Virus record (IMG/VR): IMGVR_UViG_3300010885_037016
Coordinates: 1-36,513 of that record
Strand: one strand, 5' to 3'
Length of the DNA stretch: 36,513 nt
Source of the DNA: a virus
Both the position numbers and the translations under genes were made by a program. Numbering within the stretch: position 1 is the first letter of the stretch; every line of letters begins with the position of its first letter. Positions 16,278 to 23,643 of the stretch are shown piece by piece. Under the pieces are notes generated by a model that was given only the letters and a program-made list of their open reading frames with translations, was not told where the DNA came from and ran no database searches.

Positions 16278-16290
16278 GTATACTAATGCA
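16278..16290 (-). promoter_or_regulatory. Conserved motif TGCATTAGTATAC, candidate late promoter (copy 2)
   Basis: It lies directly at the end of the endolysin terminator's T run, on the minus strand, about 50 bases before the ATG of the 274-residue K/G-rich gene. TATACT within it resembles a -10 box. Identity with the copy at 9540-9552 across all 13 bases, and near identity with the copy at 36147-36159, makes chance unlikely. Confidence 0.65.
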
Positions 16291-16314
16291 AAAAAGAGCG
16301 GATTACCGCCCTTT
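16290..16314 (-). terminator. Intrinsic terminator after the endolysin
   Basis: On the minus strand GGGCGG-TAAT-CCGCTC forms a six-pair stem with one G-U pair and is followed by TTTTTT. It starts immediately after the endolysin stop. The A-rich bases before the stem can extend the pairing. It ends the fibre-lysis unit. Confidence 0.85.
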
Positions 16315-16315
16315 C

Positions 16316-16729
16316 TTAAATTGATTTACCGGCTTGAAAATCGGCTATAGTTAAACCGTTTGTATACTGCAGATGCGCCATTTCTTTGAACTTAACCCAT
16401 CGTCCTGCCCACTCAAGTCCTAAAGCTTCGCCAATCTCTCCGCATTTAGTAAACAAAGCCTCATCATTCCATTGTGCTTTGCCATTGACAATTGGACAAA
16501 AATCAAAAGCTACTTTCCAATTATGGTACGATTGCCCACCCTTGGCGTTAGTAACTTTTTTACCCGGAGTGGTTCGACCTTGTGCATATAATGCGTTTTG
16601 AGAAGCTGTGTCCCGATACGTAGATGTAATGATGACATCTATACCTTCTGTTTTACATCTAGAAATAAATTCACTACATAACGCCGAGACCTTTGGATTA
16701 AGATCTATTAAACTACGGCTGTTAATCAT
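16316..16729 (-). CDS. Endolysin, M15-family peptidase
   Basis: A 137-residue zinc peptidase of the VanY/L-alanyl-D-glutamate endopeptidase type that cuts peptide cross-links in the cell wall at lysis. Visible are the substrate-side block TSTYRDTASQNALYAQGRT (35-53) and the metal site SYHNWKVAFD with H69 and D76, completed by the EMAHLQY block (catalytic E116 and ligand H119). The length matches single-domain phage M15 endolysins; there is no signal peptide or binding domain. Its ATG overlaps the preceding stop (TAATG). A strong minus-strand terminator begins right after its stop codon, making it the last gene of the fibre-lysis unit. Confidence 0.93.
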   Translation of the reverse strand: MINSRSLIDLNPKVSALCSEFISRCKTEGIDVIITSTYRDTASQNALYAQGRTTPGKKVTNAKGGQSYHNWKVAFDFCPIVNGKAQWNDEALFTKCGEIGEALGLEWAGRWVKFKEMAHLQYTNGLTIADFQAGKSI

Positions 16730-17019
16730 TATACGATCGGTGCTACAATAACTGTTTGACCCATCTTAGTATTGATTTGTGCAACTGCTGTTTCAATACC
16801 TAAGTTTAAAGCCCATGTAGCTGTGCTGTTTGCTGCTGTAGCAATATCGCCTTGAGCTGCCTTTAAAGAAGCTTTTACTGCGGCTTGCTTTTCAGCGCCT
16901 GTCTTACCTGTGCTACCTAATTCAATCATTACCAAACGTTCAATCTCTTGAAACAAACCTGATCCAATAATTGCTTGTACTGCGTGTGTTAAAATTGTCA
17001 TTAAAAAAGCGTTAATCAT
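16729..17019 (-). CDS. Small lysis-cassette protein, 96 residues, function unknown
   Basis: The N-terminal helix (FLMTILTHAVQAIIGSGLFQ) is hydrophobic and could be a membrane or amphipathic segment. The remainder is Ala-rich and helical (AAVKASLKAAQGDIATAANS, then TATWALNLGIETAVAQI). A clear AGGAG ribosome binding site lies seven bases before the ATG. It is translationally coupled to the endolysin through TAATG and follows two membrane-protein genes, so it is probably part of the lysis function, for example a holin partner or antiholin. That is inference from position; I do not recognise the family. Confidence 0.7.
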   Translation of the reverse strand: MINAFLMTILTHAVQAIIGSGLFQEIERLVMIELGSTGKTGAEKQAAVKASLKAAQGDIATAANSTATWALNLGIETAVAQINTKMGQTVIVAPIV

Positions 17020-17077
17020 TTGTTACTCCTAAGATATACATGTTACGTTAAAAAATACACCGTCTAGCTTATTCCAC

Positions 17078-17392
17078 TCAGTGTCCTGGGATTGGTGAGT
17101 CCTGGTTGTCAACAGATACATCCCCGGCTGGCAAACCAACTTTTGGGGAGCTAACCACTGTGGCTGTAGGGTTAAGGAACAACCCTGCAACAGCAATAAC
17201 AGCGCCACCGATAGTAAGCAATTGATCGTCAGATAACGGTAGATCATAGCCAAACGCTTTAGCAAGAGCCACAAGAGCTCCAAGTAAACCCGCCAACACT
17301 GAAGCAGTAACTTGACCATTTTTCCAAGCCTCCGGATTTGCAACTGCGTTTCCTTTACGATATACCTGTAATGCCGCTAATAATTTGTTCAT
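17078..17392 (-). CDS. Putative holin, two transmembrane segments
   Basis: A 104-residue protein with a short basic N-terminus, a first hydrophobic helix at about 29-46 (TASVLAGLLGALVALAKAF), a charged turn LPLSDDQ, a second helix at 59-75 (LTIGGAVIAVAGLFLNP), and a polar C-terminal tail. Length and topology fit a class II-like holin that permeabilises the inner membrane. It overlaps the upstream 77-residue gene by four bases (ATGA) and lies 58 bases before the 96-residue gene, close to the endolysin. A different membrane role cannot be excluded, since holins are called mainly by context. Confidence 0.75.
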   Translation of the reverse strand: MNKLLAALQVYRKGNAVANPEAWKNGQVTASVLAGLLGALVALAKAFGYDLPLSDDQLLTIGGAVIAVAGLFLNPTATVVSSPKVGLPAGDVSVDNQDSPIPGH

Positions 17393-17622
17393 TTGTCCGC
17401 CTTATTGTCTAATCTGTCAAAAAGTTTATCTAACATAGCTTCTAATTTATCAAACCTAGCCTCCATGTCATCTTTACGAACATAATTGGTAGGTAAGTTA
17501 ACTTCTAAATCTTTCATATCTGATTTTAATTTCTGGACCGCGTCCCACAATTCACGTCCCAACCAACCAACTACAATCGATAATACTCCACCAATAACAT
17601 TGATGAGATCTTGACTATTCAT
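17389..17622 (-). CDS. Membrane-anchored coiled-coil lysis protein (XhlA-like or spanin-like)
   Basis: A 77-residue protein with an N-terminal hydrophobic helix (LINVIGGVLSIVVGWLG, 6-22) followed by a charged coiled coil ending RFDKLEAMLDKLFDRLDNKA (56-75). The one-helix-plus-coiled-coil layout and the KLEAMLDKLF pattern recall XhlA-type haemolysin proteins and other phage lysis accessories. There is no lipoprotein box, so a classic o-spanin is unlikely. It begins the lysis genes after the propeller gene (nine-base gap) and overlaps the holin candidate by ATGA. Confidence 0.7.
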   Translation of the reverse strand: MNSQDLINVIGGVLSIVVGWLGRELWDAVQKLKSDMKDLEVNLPTNYVRKDDMEARFDKLEAMLDKLFDRLDNKADK

Positions 17623-17631
17623 TTGTAAACC

Positions 17632-18507
17632 CTATGTAATAAATTTTAAATCGTTAATAAATTTTGTGTTTTCTAAAACTATTTTTTTGGATATTCCCGA
17701 TTCAAGATTTAGTTTTAACATAAAACATTCAGGATCTACTTCCAAGGTCTTTTTAAAATTAATTGATCCGCCGATGTACAACTCCCCATCTAAATATTCC
17801 AACCCACGTAAAAATGTGGTATCAGGATCAACTAACGGTGCTTTTGTTACTTTTAATGAAGTTAAATTAATACTAAGCAATTCGCCGGTCCCTGTAGACA
17901 GGCTTATTAGCTCGTTATTTATTATTTTGATACCATGACAGCACCGACCAACGCTAATGAATAATACGGGCTCTAGCGTGCGTTTATCGAAGTATCCAAA
18001 ATCTGACTCTGTTAAATCACGATTATGACGAATAAAATAGATCTTATCGCCGGCATCATGCATACAATTAATATGTCTGATATCTAATTGATCGGCAAAC
18101 GCAGGAACAATCACCTGATTAAATACCGACATGTAATTTAGATTAAGTTGTTTATTTTCGCCAGTATCTAAGTTATAAATACCAATTGAGTCAATTGCCG
18201 TATTGCAAATATATAATGTATTACCATCTTTTATAATTTGATGTGTGTTCATCCACAACGGGATGTCAATCAAATTTAAAAATTCATAAGTAAATTTATC
18301 AAATTTACCTAATCGATCGTTGGATGTGATATAGAGGCTATCATCATCTTCAGCTATCCCAAACGGTCTAAATGGGTTTCTGTGTTTATTGTGAAAGTGA
18401 TCGCATTGTAGCAGATCAGTTTTAGGTTTTTTAAATGTCATGGTTTCTGACTCTACGTCAAAAACAATAAAATCATATAGTTCTGATGTGATGATTAAGC
18501 GGTTCAT
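17632..18507 (-). CDS. Beta-propeller-like protein with one conserved-type His/Arg per repeat
   Basis: A 291-residue protein built of repeated strand units such as DDDSLYITSNDRLGKFD, DGNTLYICNTAIDSIGIYNL, AGDKIYFIRHN and YLDGELYIGGS, the look of a six-bladed NHL-type propeller. Each unit is preceded by a His or Arg: HRNPFRPFG (H42), NTHQI (H89), IRHINCMH (H145, H150), CCHGIK (H191), LRGLEY (R234). Residues so placed usually point into the central pore and may bind a metal or substrate. There is no signal peptide. The ATG overlaps the oxygenase stop by four bases, so the two are probably made together. Possible roles are a fibre-modifying enzyme, a partner of the oxygenase, or a virion protein. 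The exact family is not recognised. Confidence 0.7.
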   Translation of the reverse strand: MNRLIITSELYDFIVFDVESETMTFKKPKTDLLQCDHFHNKHRNPFRPFGIAEDDDSLYITSNDRLGKFDKFTYEFLNLIDIPLWMNTHQIIKDGNTLYICNTAIDSIGIYNLDTGENKQLNLNYMSVFNQVIVPAFADQLDIRHINCMHDAGDKIYFIRHNRDLTESDFGYFDKRTLEPVLFISVGRCCHGIKIINNELISLSTGTGELLSINLTSLKVTKAPLVDPDTTFLRGLEYLDGELYIGGSINFKKTLEVDPECFMLKLNLESGISKKIVLENTKFINDLKFIT

Positions 18508-19049
18508 TCTACCTCCAAGACAAAATTAATAACAACGCGTCTTTTGTTATGGATCGGAATATTGGACCGGTGCCAAACATTCTTTGCGTCAAAGTAAACG
18601 CAATTACCTTTAATCGGTGGTACAGATAGCTTAATAGTTTCTTTATCTGCCTCATAAACAACAGTGTCGCCATCTGAGTCAGCTACATAGTAAACCGCCG
18701 AGATGTAGTTCCCTACCGCGGCAGGTTCTAAGTCTGTGTGGTTCATGTTTATTAAAGACTGTTCATTATGCACAAGGTTTGGGATTAAATTTACTTTAAT
18801 CCTAGCAATACGCTTTAACTTATATTTAGTCTTTTGTAAAAAGTACCCTACGATACTATTTACTAATGCAAAATAATGGCTTCTTATGGCCCCACCATAG
18901 AAAATAACATGCGTAAATTGCGATGTATACGGATCCGGAGTGGTTGGAATAATCTGTTCAGAATTCCATTGCCATATAAACCCAGGGTTCATAATAAGTT
19001 TTTCAATCTTGTCCTCAACCTCTTGAGGTAATAGCTTTTCTATAATCAT
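18504..19049 (-). CDS. 2-oxoglutarate/Fe(II)-dependent oxygenase (prolyl-4-hydroxylase-like)
   Basis: The double-stranded beta-helix iron site is visible: NMNHTDLE gives the H-x-D pair (H104, D106 from the start chosen here), KNVWHRSN gives the distal His (H160), and NKRRVVINF gives the Arg (170 or 171) that holds 2-oxoglutarate. DAKNVWH and the preceding PPIKGNCVYF are standard for phage and P4H-type enzymes. I place the start at ATG 19047-19049 because AGGAG (19061-19065) precedes it and MIIEKLLPQEVEDKIEKLI is a typical family beginning; a TTG at 19091 in the same frame would give 195 residues and a 20-base overlap with the upstream adhesin. It follows four adhesin genes and is coupled to the propeller gene. 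Substrate unknown; prolines in the fibres are candidates. Confidence 0.88.
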   Translation of the reverse strand: MIIEKLLPQEVEDKIEKLIMNPGFIWQWNSEQIIPTTPDPYTSQFTHVIFYGGAIRSHYFALVNSIVGYFLQKTKYKLKRIARIKVNLIPNLVHNEQSLINMNHTDLEPAAVGNYISAVYYVADSDGDTVVYEADKETIKLSVPPIKGNCVYFDAKNVWHRSNIPIHNKRRVVINFVLEVE

Positions 19050-19071
19050 ACGATCATAAGCTCCTTTATAT

Positions 19072-19914
19072 TTAACTAAATTCTTGAACAATCACAATTC
19101 CTGATCCTCCAGCGGATCCTCCGTTAACTTGAAGATATGGAGCAGGAGGGGCATAGTCTGAAAGTCCTCCTAATCCTCCCGACCCTACCTGATAAGATAC
19201 TCCGCTAAAACCAGAAGTGATTTTTTTAATACAATACCCCCCTGATCCGCCTCCACCTCCACCTTCGACAACATTATTTAAAGCATAACTTGAAGCTCCC
19301 CCTCCCCCTCCGGTGTTATTTTTCCCGGGATTTCCTGCATGAAGTTCTCTTCCACCTTGACCAGCCCCTCCAAATACTGAAGACCCGCCTTTACCTCCGC
19401 GAAAATGAGTATAATATGGATAAGGGGAAGGAGCATAGAATGATACCGCACAATCTCCATCACTGCCAGATATATTTAAATCCCCTCCAGAAGCTGAACC
19501 CCCCAAACTAGAATTGGGATACGTAGAATAAATTCCACCTCCCCCAATTCCCCCGGTTCCTCCGTTGGCTATCATAAAAGATCCAAAGTATGAGGCGGAT
19601 CCATCCGTTCCCGTTGTTCTAGTCGACGGAACTACCCCGGAAGATCCTCCTCCACCTCCTCCGCCAATACAAGTTACTATAATATAACTAACTCCACTAT
19701 TTGGAGTATATGTGAAAATTCCGGGAGTTGTAAAATATCTTGTAGTTTTTAGAAATCCAGTTATTGGTAAAGACGCCCAATCTGTTCCTGTGGATGTTAG
19801 TACGTTACCGGAAGTCCCTGGAGATGTGGCGTTTGTTCCTCCTCCAGCGGCCTTAAGCACTCCAAGTGCAGTTATCCTATTACATTGTGTCGCTACATTA
19901 TTAGCTTGTGTCAT
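19072..19914 (-). CDS. Gly-rich tail adhesin, third of three short paralogues (280 residues)
   Basis: The N-terminus (TQANNVATQCNRITALGVLK) and the motif SPGTSGNVLTSTGTDWAS match the two genes upstream. A beta stretch FTTPGIFTYTPNSGVSYIIV leads into a seven-Gly run, then Gly-rich blocks alternate with variable loops rich in Tyr, Pro and Ser (YSTYPNSS; FYAPSPYPYYTHF). It ends GGSGIVIVQEFS. This is the layout of phage Gly-rich receptor-binding tips, which known structures show as packed polyglycine-II helices with variable loops at the end. Its ATG overlaps the preceding paralogue's stop (TAATG). It differs most in the loops, consistent with diversifying selection. Receptor unknown. Confidence 0.8.
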   Translation of the reverse strand: MTQANNVATQCNRITALGVLKAAGGGTNATSPGTSGNVLTSTGTDWASLPITGFLKTTRYFTTPGIFTYTPNSGVSYIIVTCIGGGGGGGSSGVVPSTRTTGTDGSASYFGSFMIANGGTGGIGGGGIYSTYPNSSLGGSASGGDLNISGSDGDCAVSFYAPSPYPYYTHFRGGKGGSSVFGGAGQGGRELHAGNPGKNNTGGGGGASSYALNNVVEGGGGGGSGGYCIKKITSGFSGVSYQVGSGGLGGLSDYAPPAPYLQVNGGSAGGSGIVIVQEFS

Positions 19915-20759
19915 TAGCTATATTCCTCAATGATTACCACTCCGGATCCGCCGGCGCCCCCAACGGAATCTACGGGGAAAAAGTTTATTCCTCCAGCTCC
20001 TCCGCCACCTACTCCCACTTGAAGTGTACTAAAGTTTACGTTAATTTGTTTATAACAGTATGCTCCGGAACCCCCGCCACCGCCTCCTTGATAACTTGGA
20101 GTAATGCTATAAGATCCCCCACCCCCACCTCCGCCGGAGTTTGGTTTTCCCGGGAGTCCGTCGTATGTCCCTCCAGAAGATCTTCCCGCACCCCCAAAAT
20201 ATGAAGACCCGCCGGAGCCACCACACATTAAAATTGATATTGTTCCCCCCGGCGCATTTGGAATACAAGTTAAAGCAGTTTGTCCTGCACCGCCGTTTAT
20301 ATTAAGGGTTCCTCCTGCAGCTGATCCTCCATTGCTTCCGGCCACGTTATAATAACCGGCTCCTAATCCGCCGTTTCCTCCTCCGGCAATCATAATGTAA
20401 GCAGAAAGTGTGGTATTATATAAATAAGAAGATGATCCGGAAGTCCCACTATATAGGTTTGAAGATCCTCCGCCGCCGCCGCCGCCCACCATTCTTACTA
20501 CAATATATCCAGTTCCCGTTGTTGGGATATAATCGTAAATTGTTGCGGACCCTGGGGTGGTATTAAAAAAATATTGAATATTTAATAATCTACCATTTAC
20601 CGGAGATCCTTGAGATGACCAAGCGGATCCCGTAGATGTTAAAACATTACCCGCAGCCCCTGGCGATCCTAATCCGGTTCCTCCCCCGGCTATTTTAAGT
20701 ACGCCTGAAGAATTTACTTGAGAGCTTTCATTTGCCGTGTTGTTTGCTTGGGTTGTCAT
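19914..20759 (-). CDS. Gly-rich tail adhesin, second short paralogue (281 residues)
   Basis: Closely related in layout to its neighbours: start TTQANNTANESSQVNSSGVL, linker AGGGTGLGSPGAAGNVLTST, a sheet IYDYIPTTGTGYIVVRMVGG, a Gly run, then Gly-rich blocks separated by variable loops (CIPNAPGGTISILM; YYNVAGSNGG), ending GGSGVVIIEEYS. The stop overlaps the next paralogue's start and its own ATG overlaps the previous stop, both as TAATG, so the three are translated in series. The Gly codons are largely GGA and GGG. By analogy to Gly-rich adhesins such as the S16/T2-type gp38 it probably binds a host surface receptor. No chaperone domain is visible. Confidence 0.8.
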   Translation of the reverse strand: MTTQANNTANESSQVNSSGVLKIAGGGTGLGSPGAAGNVLTSTGSAWSSQGSPVNGRLLNIQYFFNTTPGSATIYDYIPTTGTGYIVVRMVGGGGGGGSSNLYSGTSGSSSYLYNTTLSAYIMIAGGGNGGLGAGYYNVAGSNGGSAAGGTLNINGGAGQTALTCIPNAPGGTISILMCGGSGGSSYFGGAGRSSGGTYDGLPGKPNSGGGGGGGSYSITPSYQGGGGGGSGAYCYKQINVNFSTLQVGVGGGGAGGINFFPVDSVGGAGGSGVVIIEEYS

Positions 20760-21631
20760 TAACTGTATTCCTCAATAATTACCATTCCGGTTCCACCGGC
20801 TCCTCCAGCAGCTCCTCCATATGGGGCTGATCCTCCTGTACCCCCTCCCCCTACTTGAATAACTATTGAAGGGTATGATGCCAAAATAAGTTTTTTAACT
20901 GCGTAAGCTCCTGCTCCTCCTCCCATAGCTCCATTGTTAATTGTACTGTTATTTTGAGATCCTCCTGCACCACCACCACCAGAGGTTGGGGCCCCGGAAC
21001 CTCCCGCGATTGTGGTTACAGTATTGGTGGTATCTACAAAAGGTTTACCCGCTCCTCCAAAAAAAGATGATCCCCCAATTCCTCCACATGCCAATTGTCC
21101 CGTACGAGGAGTAGGTGAATAACTATAAGTCCAAAAACCTTCGCCATCTCCTCCTTGAATATTAAGATCTCCACCTATAGCTGTTCCCCCCAGCCCTCCA
21201 AATATATCTGTATAATTAGCTGCCCCGTCTCCTCCATTTCCACCGTTAGCTACAACAATCACAACTGCCGATAGCGGCACTATTAATTGTGAATAGTATC
21301 CGGCATATCCGGGTATGCCATCTGAGGATCCCCCTCCTCCGCCGCCACCTATTAACGTTGCAATAATATAATTAGTTCCTGTTGTAGGGGTATACGTATA
21401 TTGAGTATATGAGGTAGGTGATGCGGCACCTGTATAATAAAAATATTGAGTATTTAATAGTCTTCCAGTGGCTGGAGCTGCTTGAGAAGTCCACACTGTA
21501 CCGTCAGAAGTTAATAAATTACCTGCGGTGCCAGGGGATGTTAACCCGGTGCCTCCTCCCGCGGGTTGAAGTATACCGGATCCATTTATTTGTGAACTTT
21601 CAATTGCTGCGCTATTTGCTTGGGTTGTCAT
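20759..21631 (-). CDS. Gly-rich tail adhesin, first short paralogue (290 residues)
   Basis: First of three short tandem copies: start TTQANSAAIESSQINGSGIL, linker GGGTGLTSPGTAGNLLTSDG, then a beta sheet (YTQYTYTPTTGTNYIIATLI) leading to a seven-Gly run. The rest alternates Gly-rich segments with variable loops (GFWTYSYSPTPRTGQLA; DTTNTVTTIAGGSG) and ends GGTGMVIIEEYS. Six bases separate its ATG from the stop of the 567-residue relative. The conserved N-terminus is probably the attachment or trimerisation part and the loops the receptor-contacting part, as in known Gly-rich phage adhesins (inference). Confidence 0.8.
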   Translation of the reverse strand: MTTQANSAAIESSQINGSGILQPAGGGTGLTSPGTAGNLLTSDGTVWTSQAAPATGRLLNTQYFYYTGAASPTSYTQYTYTPTTGTNYIIATLIGGGGGGGSSDGIPGYAGYYSQLIVPLSAVVIVVANGGNGGDGAANYTDIFGGLGGTAIGGDLNIQGGDGEGFWTYSYSPTPRTGQLACGGIGGSSFFGGAGKPFVDTTNTVTTIAGGSGAPTSGGGGAGGSQNNSTINNGAMGGGAGAYAVKKLILASYPSIVIQVGGGGTGGSAPYGGAAGGAGGTGMVIIEEYS

Positions 21632-21637
21632 GATTAA

Positions 21638-23341
21638 TTACCATTCAAAGATAGCTATTGCAGCAGATGGTGCTGATCCACCCGAGGTGCCCGCCATCGT
21701 TGCATATCCTCCACCGCCGCCAGCACCATATCCTGTACCCACTCCTCCAGCGCTAGAATCTGAAATAGATCCTCCAGCACCACCTCCACCTAAGAGTGAT
21801 GCGGCCCCATTGCCTCCTGCTGCGGAGTATGTTGTAATCGCTACAGATCCTAAATTAATACCACTTGTTGTTTGGCCTGCATTCCCAGTAATATTAAAAT
21901 CTCCTCCAGATGCTGTCCCCCCAGCACCACCTTTTGATCCTAATGCGGTGCCAGCGTTTGTAGCAGCACTGCCTTGATTTGCTACAATACTGGACGAAAG
22001 AACTTGAGTTCCGGAAGAAATAGTAACTTGGTTACTAATATTAATTGTAATATTAAGTGTGTTACCTGGGGTTAACCCTGTTAAATATTTAATTGCGCAC
22101 CCACCAGCGCCCCCACCACCCCCCGGTGATATTATAGTTCCTGTGGTATATCCGCCAATGCCATATCCCCCACCCCCTTGAGCTATTACTTTAACTGCCG
22201 TTACGCCTGTAGGAATTGTGAATACTCCGGTGGCTGTAAATTGTTGAGAGAATATACCGGCAAGGCCCCCACCACCGCCACCAGATGCATTAATTGTTTG
22301 GTTTGGCCATGTACCTGATATAGTGACGTTTGTACCTGCAACAAGAGCCGGTGTTGTTGTTCCTGTTCCGCCGTTAGCAATTGGTATGGTGCCTGCTGCA
22401 GACAAAACTTGTGCAGTGCTTGCCACTGTGGCCGCGCCTGTTGCGTTAGCGTATAAAATACCTGTGAGCGTTCCCGCCACACCTGTGCCGCCGTTGGTTG
22501 CTGTTAATGCGCCAGATACGTTAGTGTTTGCTACACCTAAAGCAATCGACCCAAACGCTGGAGCTCCTGCGCCTGCCGAGATTAATGGTTGGCCAGAGGT
22601 GCCCACTGTAGTGTACGCATGCGCGGTTCCTGTGCCATACCCAATACCACCGGCAGTTGGAGTTGCTGTTGAATTGGTTCCACCGTTAGCGATCGCTAAC
22701 GTTCCGCCTAAAGTAACTGGACCTGTTGTCCCAGTGGCTGGTGTCAATCCTGTTGATCCACCACTAAATGATGTCACTGCAGTGCCATTGGTGATTGAGG
22801 TATATACCATACACTCAATAACGTCCCCACCAACTGTAGGCGATGCCAAAGTGACTGATGTGCCATTGGTTGCCGTAAAGTCGGTTTGAGCAAGTTTAAT
22901 ACCGTTACGGAAAACGTCAATGGTTCCTAGCGCATAGGTTACGGTAATTACTGTGGTTCCCGCAGAAGGAAAGAAGTCTGTGCGGTTAATTACTGTGCCA
23001 CCACTGCCTGATCCGCCACCACCAATGGATCCCCAGACAGCACCGTTAAATCCTTCAAACGTTGATGAAGAGGTATTAAATCGCAACATCCCCTGCACAC
23101 CGGTAGGTTGTTGTGCTGTGGTTCCTGCAGGAATAGTAATCGCTCCTGTGCCTAAAAATATCCCGGCGGTTGCGCTTTTGGTTGCTATTAATTGAACAGC
23201 ACCGGCGCTATCTTTATAAAATAGTTTGCCGTCAGCAATGTTAATTGCCAATTCGCCATTGGTCAAATTAGGTGCAATGGGAGTATTAGCTGTTGTTGAG
23301 CTATAGTATAATGATATTGGGGTAAATCCGGCTGCTGCCAT
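21638..23341 (-). CDS. Tail fibre with Gly-rich adhesin C-terminus (567 residues)
   Basis: A modular fibre. At 26-44 is LTNGELAINIADGKLFYKD, an N-terminal motif common in phage fibres. At about 120-185 is a beta domain (VTYALGTIDVFRNGIKLAQT; TNGTSVTLASPTVGGDVIE), which has a counterpart in the 1878-residue fibre. Then come repeats with IANGGTNSTATPTAGGIGYG and IPIANGGTGTT. The last about 210 residues match the Gly-rich adhesin domain of the three genes after it (FTIPTGVTAVKVIAQGGGGY; GGGGAGGCAIKY), ending IAIFEW. It is the longest member of the tandem family, and the short copies look like C-terminal duplicates with a new leader. Ten-plus GG runs make the region Gly-rich. Confidence 0.85.
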   Translation of the reverse strand: MAAAGFTPISLYYSSTTANTPIAPNLTNGELAINIADGKLFYKDSAGAVQLIATKSATAGIFLGTGAITIPAGTTAQQPTGVQGMLRFNTSSSTFEGFNGAVWGSIGGGGSGSGGTVINRTDFFPSAGTTVITVTYALGTIDVFRNGIKLAQTDFTATNGTSVTLASPTVGGDVIECMVYTSITNGTAVTSFSGGSTGLTPATGTTGPVTLGGTLAIANGGTNSTATPTAGGIGYGTGTAHAYTTVGTSGQPLISAGAGAPAFGSIALGVANTNVSGALTATNGGTGVAGTLTGILYANATGAATVASTAQVLSAAGTIPIANGGTGTTTPALVAGTNVTISGTWPNQTINASGGGGGGLAGIFSQQFTATGVFTIPTGVTAVKVIAQGGGGYGIGGYTTGTIISPGGGGGAGGCAIKYLTGLTPGNTLNITINISNQVTISSGTQVLSSSIVANQGSAATNAGTALGSKGGAGGTASGGDFNITGNAGQTTSGINLGSVAITTYSAAGGNGAASLLGGGGAGGSISDSSAGGVGTGYGAGGGGGYATMAGTSGGSAPSAAIAIFEW

Positions 23342-23361
23342 GTTAGTTCCTTTAAAGTTTA

Positions 23362-23628
23362 TTATGCATCTTGAGCATCGATGAAGTGCTTAGTTTTTAA
23401 TACAGGATACAACAACGCGCGAGTAGCATCCGCAACGTAATCATCTTCAGATAAAGTGATATTTTGCCAAGCTACAGGTTGTGCGTTTGCTAACCTAATT
23501 GCTTGCGATATGTATCCAAACAATACCACTTCAATTGTTTTATTTTTAAAATCTTCGTTAATCGACCCAATATTCCAATATGTTGAGTCAATTCCAAATT
23601 GTGTACTAATTGTTTTTGCTAAAGCCAT
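23362..23628 (-). CDS. Hypothetical 88-residue protein in the fibre cluster
   Basis: A small mixed alpha/beta protein (QFGIDSTYWNIGSINEDFKN; GYISQAIRLANAQPVAWQNI; DYVADATRALLYPVLKTKHF). It has no signal peptide, membrane helix or cysteine pattern. It lies between the cupin gene (15-base gap) and the 567-residue fibre (20-base gap), with a purine-rich AAGGAG before the ATG. Small proteins in this place are often structural or assembly factors for fibres, but I have no motif to support a function. Confidence 0.7.
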   Translation of the reverse strand: MALAKTISTQFGIDSTYWNIGSINEDFKNKTIEVVLFGYISQAIRLANAQPVAWQNITLSEDDYVADATRALLYPVLKTKHFIDAQDA

Positions 23629-23643
23629 TTTATTTCTCCTTGG

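Larger units (their letters stand above)
19072..23341 (-). repeat. Tandem paralogous adhesin gene array
   Basis: Four consecutive genes end in the same Gly-rich domain; three also share the MTTQAN-type start and SPGTxGNxLTSxGTxW linker. This is gene-level tandem duplication, with divergence concentrated between the Gly-rich blocks. Confidence 0.85.

Noticed and set aside
17029-17343. Alternative minus-strand frame over the holin candidate
   Set aside because: It crosses the holin gene in a different frame; the holin frame has two clear membrane segments and ATGA coupling.
18868-18880. Further copy of the promoter-like motif (TACTAATGCA on the plus strand)
   Set aside because: Only the TACTAATGCA part matches; the TATAC half is missing and the site lies within the oxygenase coding sequence.
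19050-19091. TTG start at 19091 for the oxygenase
   Set aside because: Possible, but its AGGA is part of upstream Gly codons; the ATG at 19049 has AGGAG before it and a typical family N-terminus.
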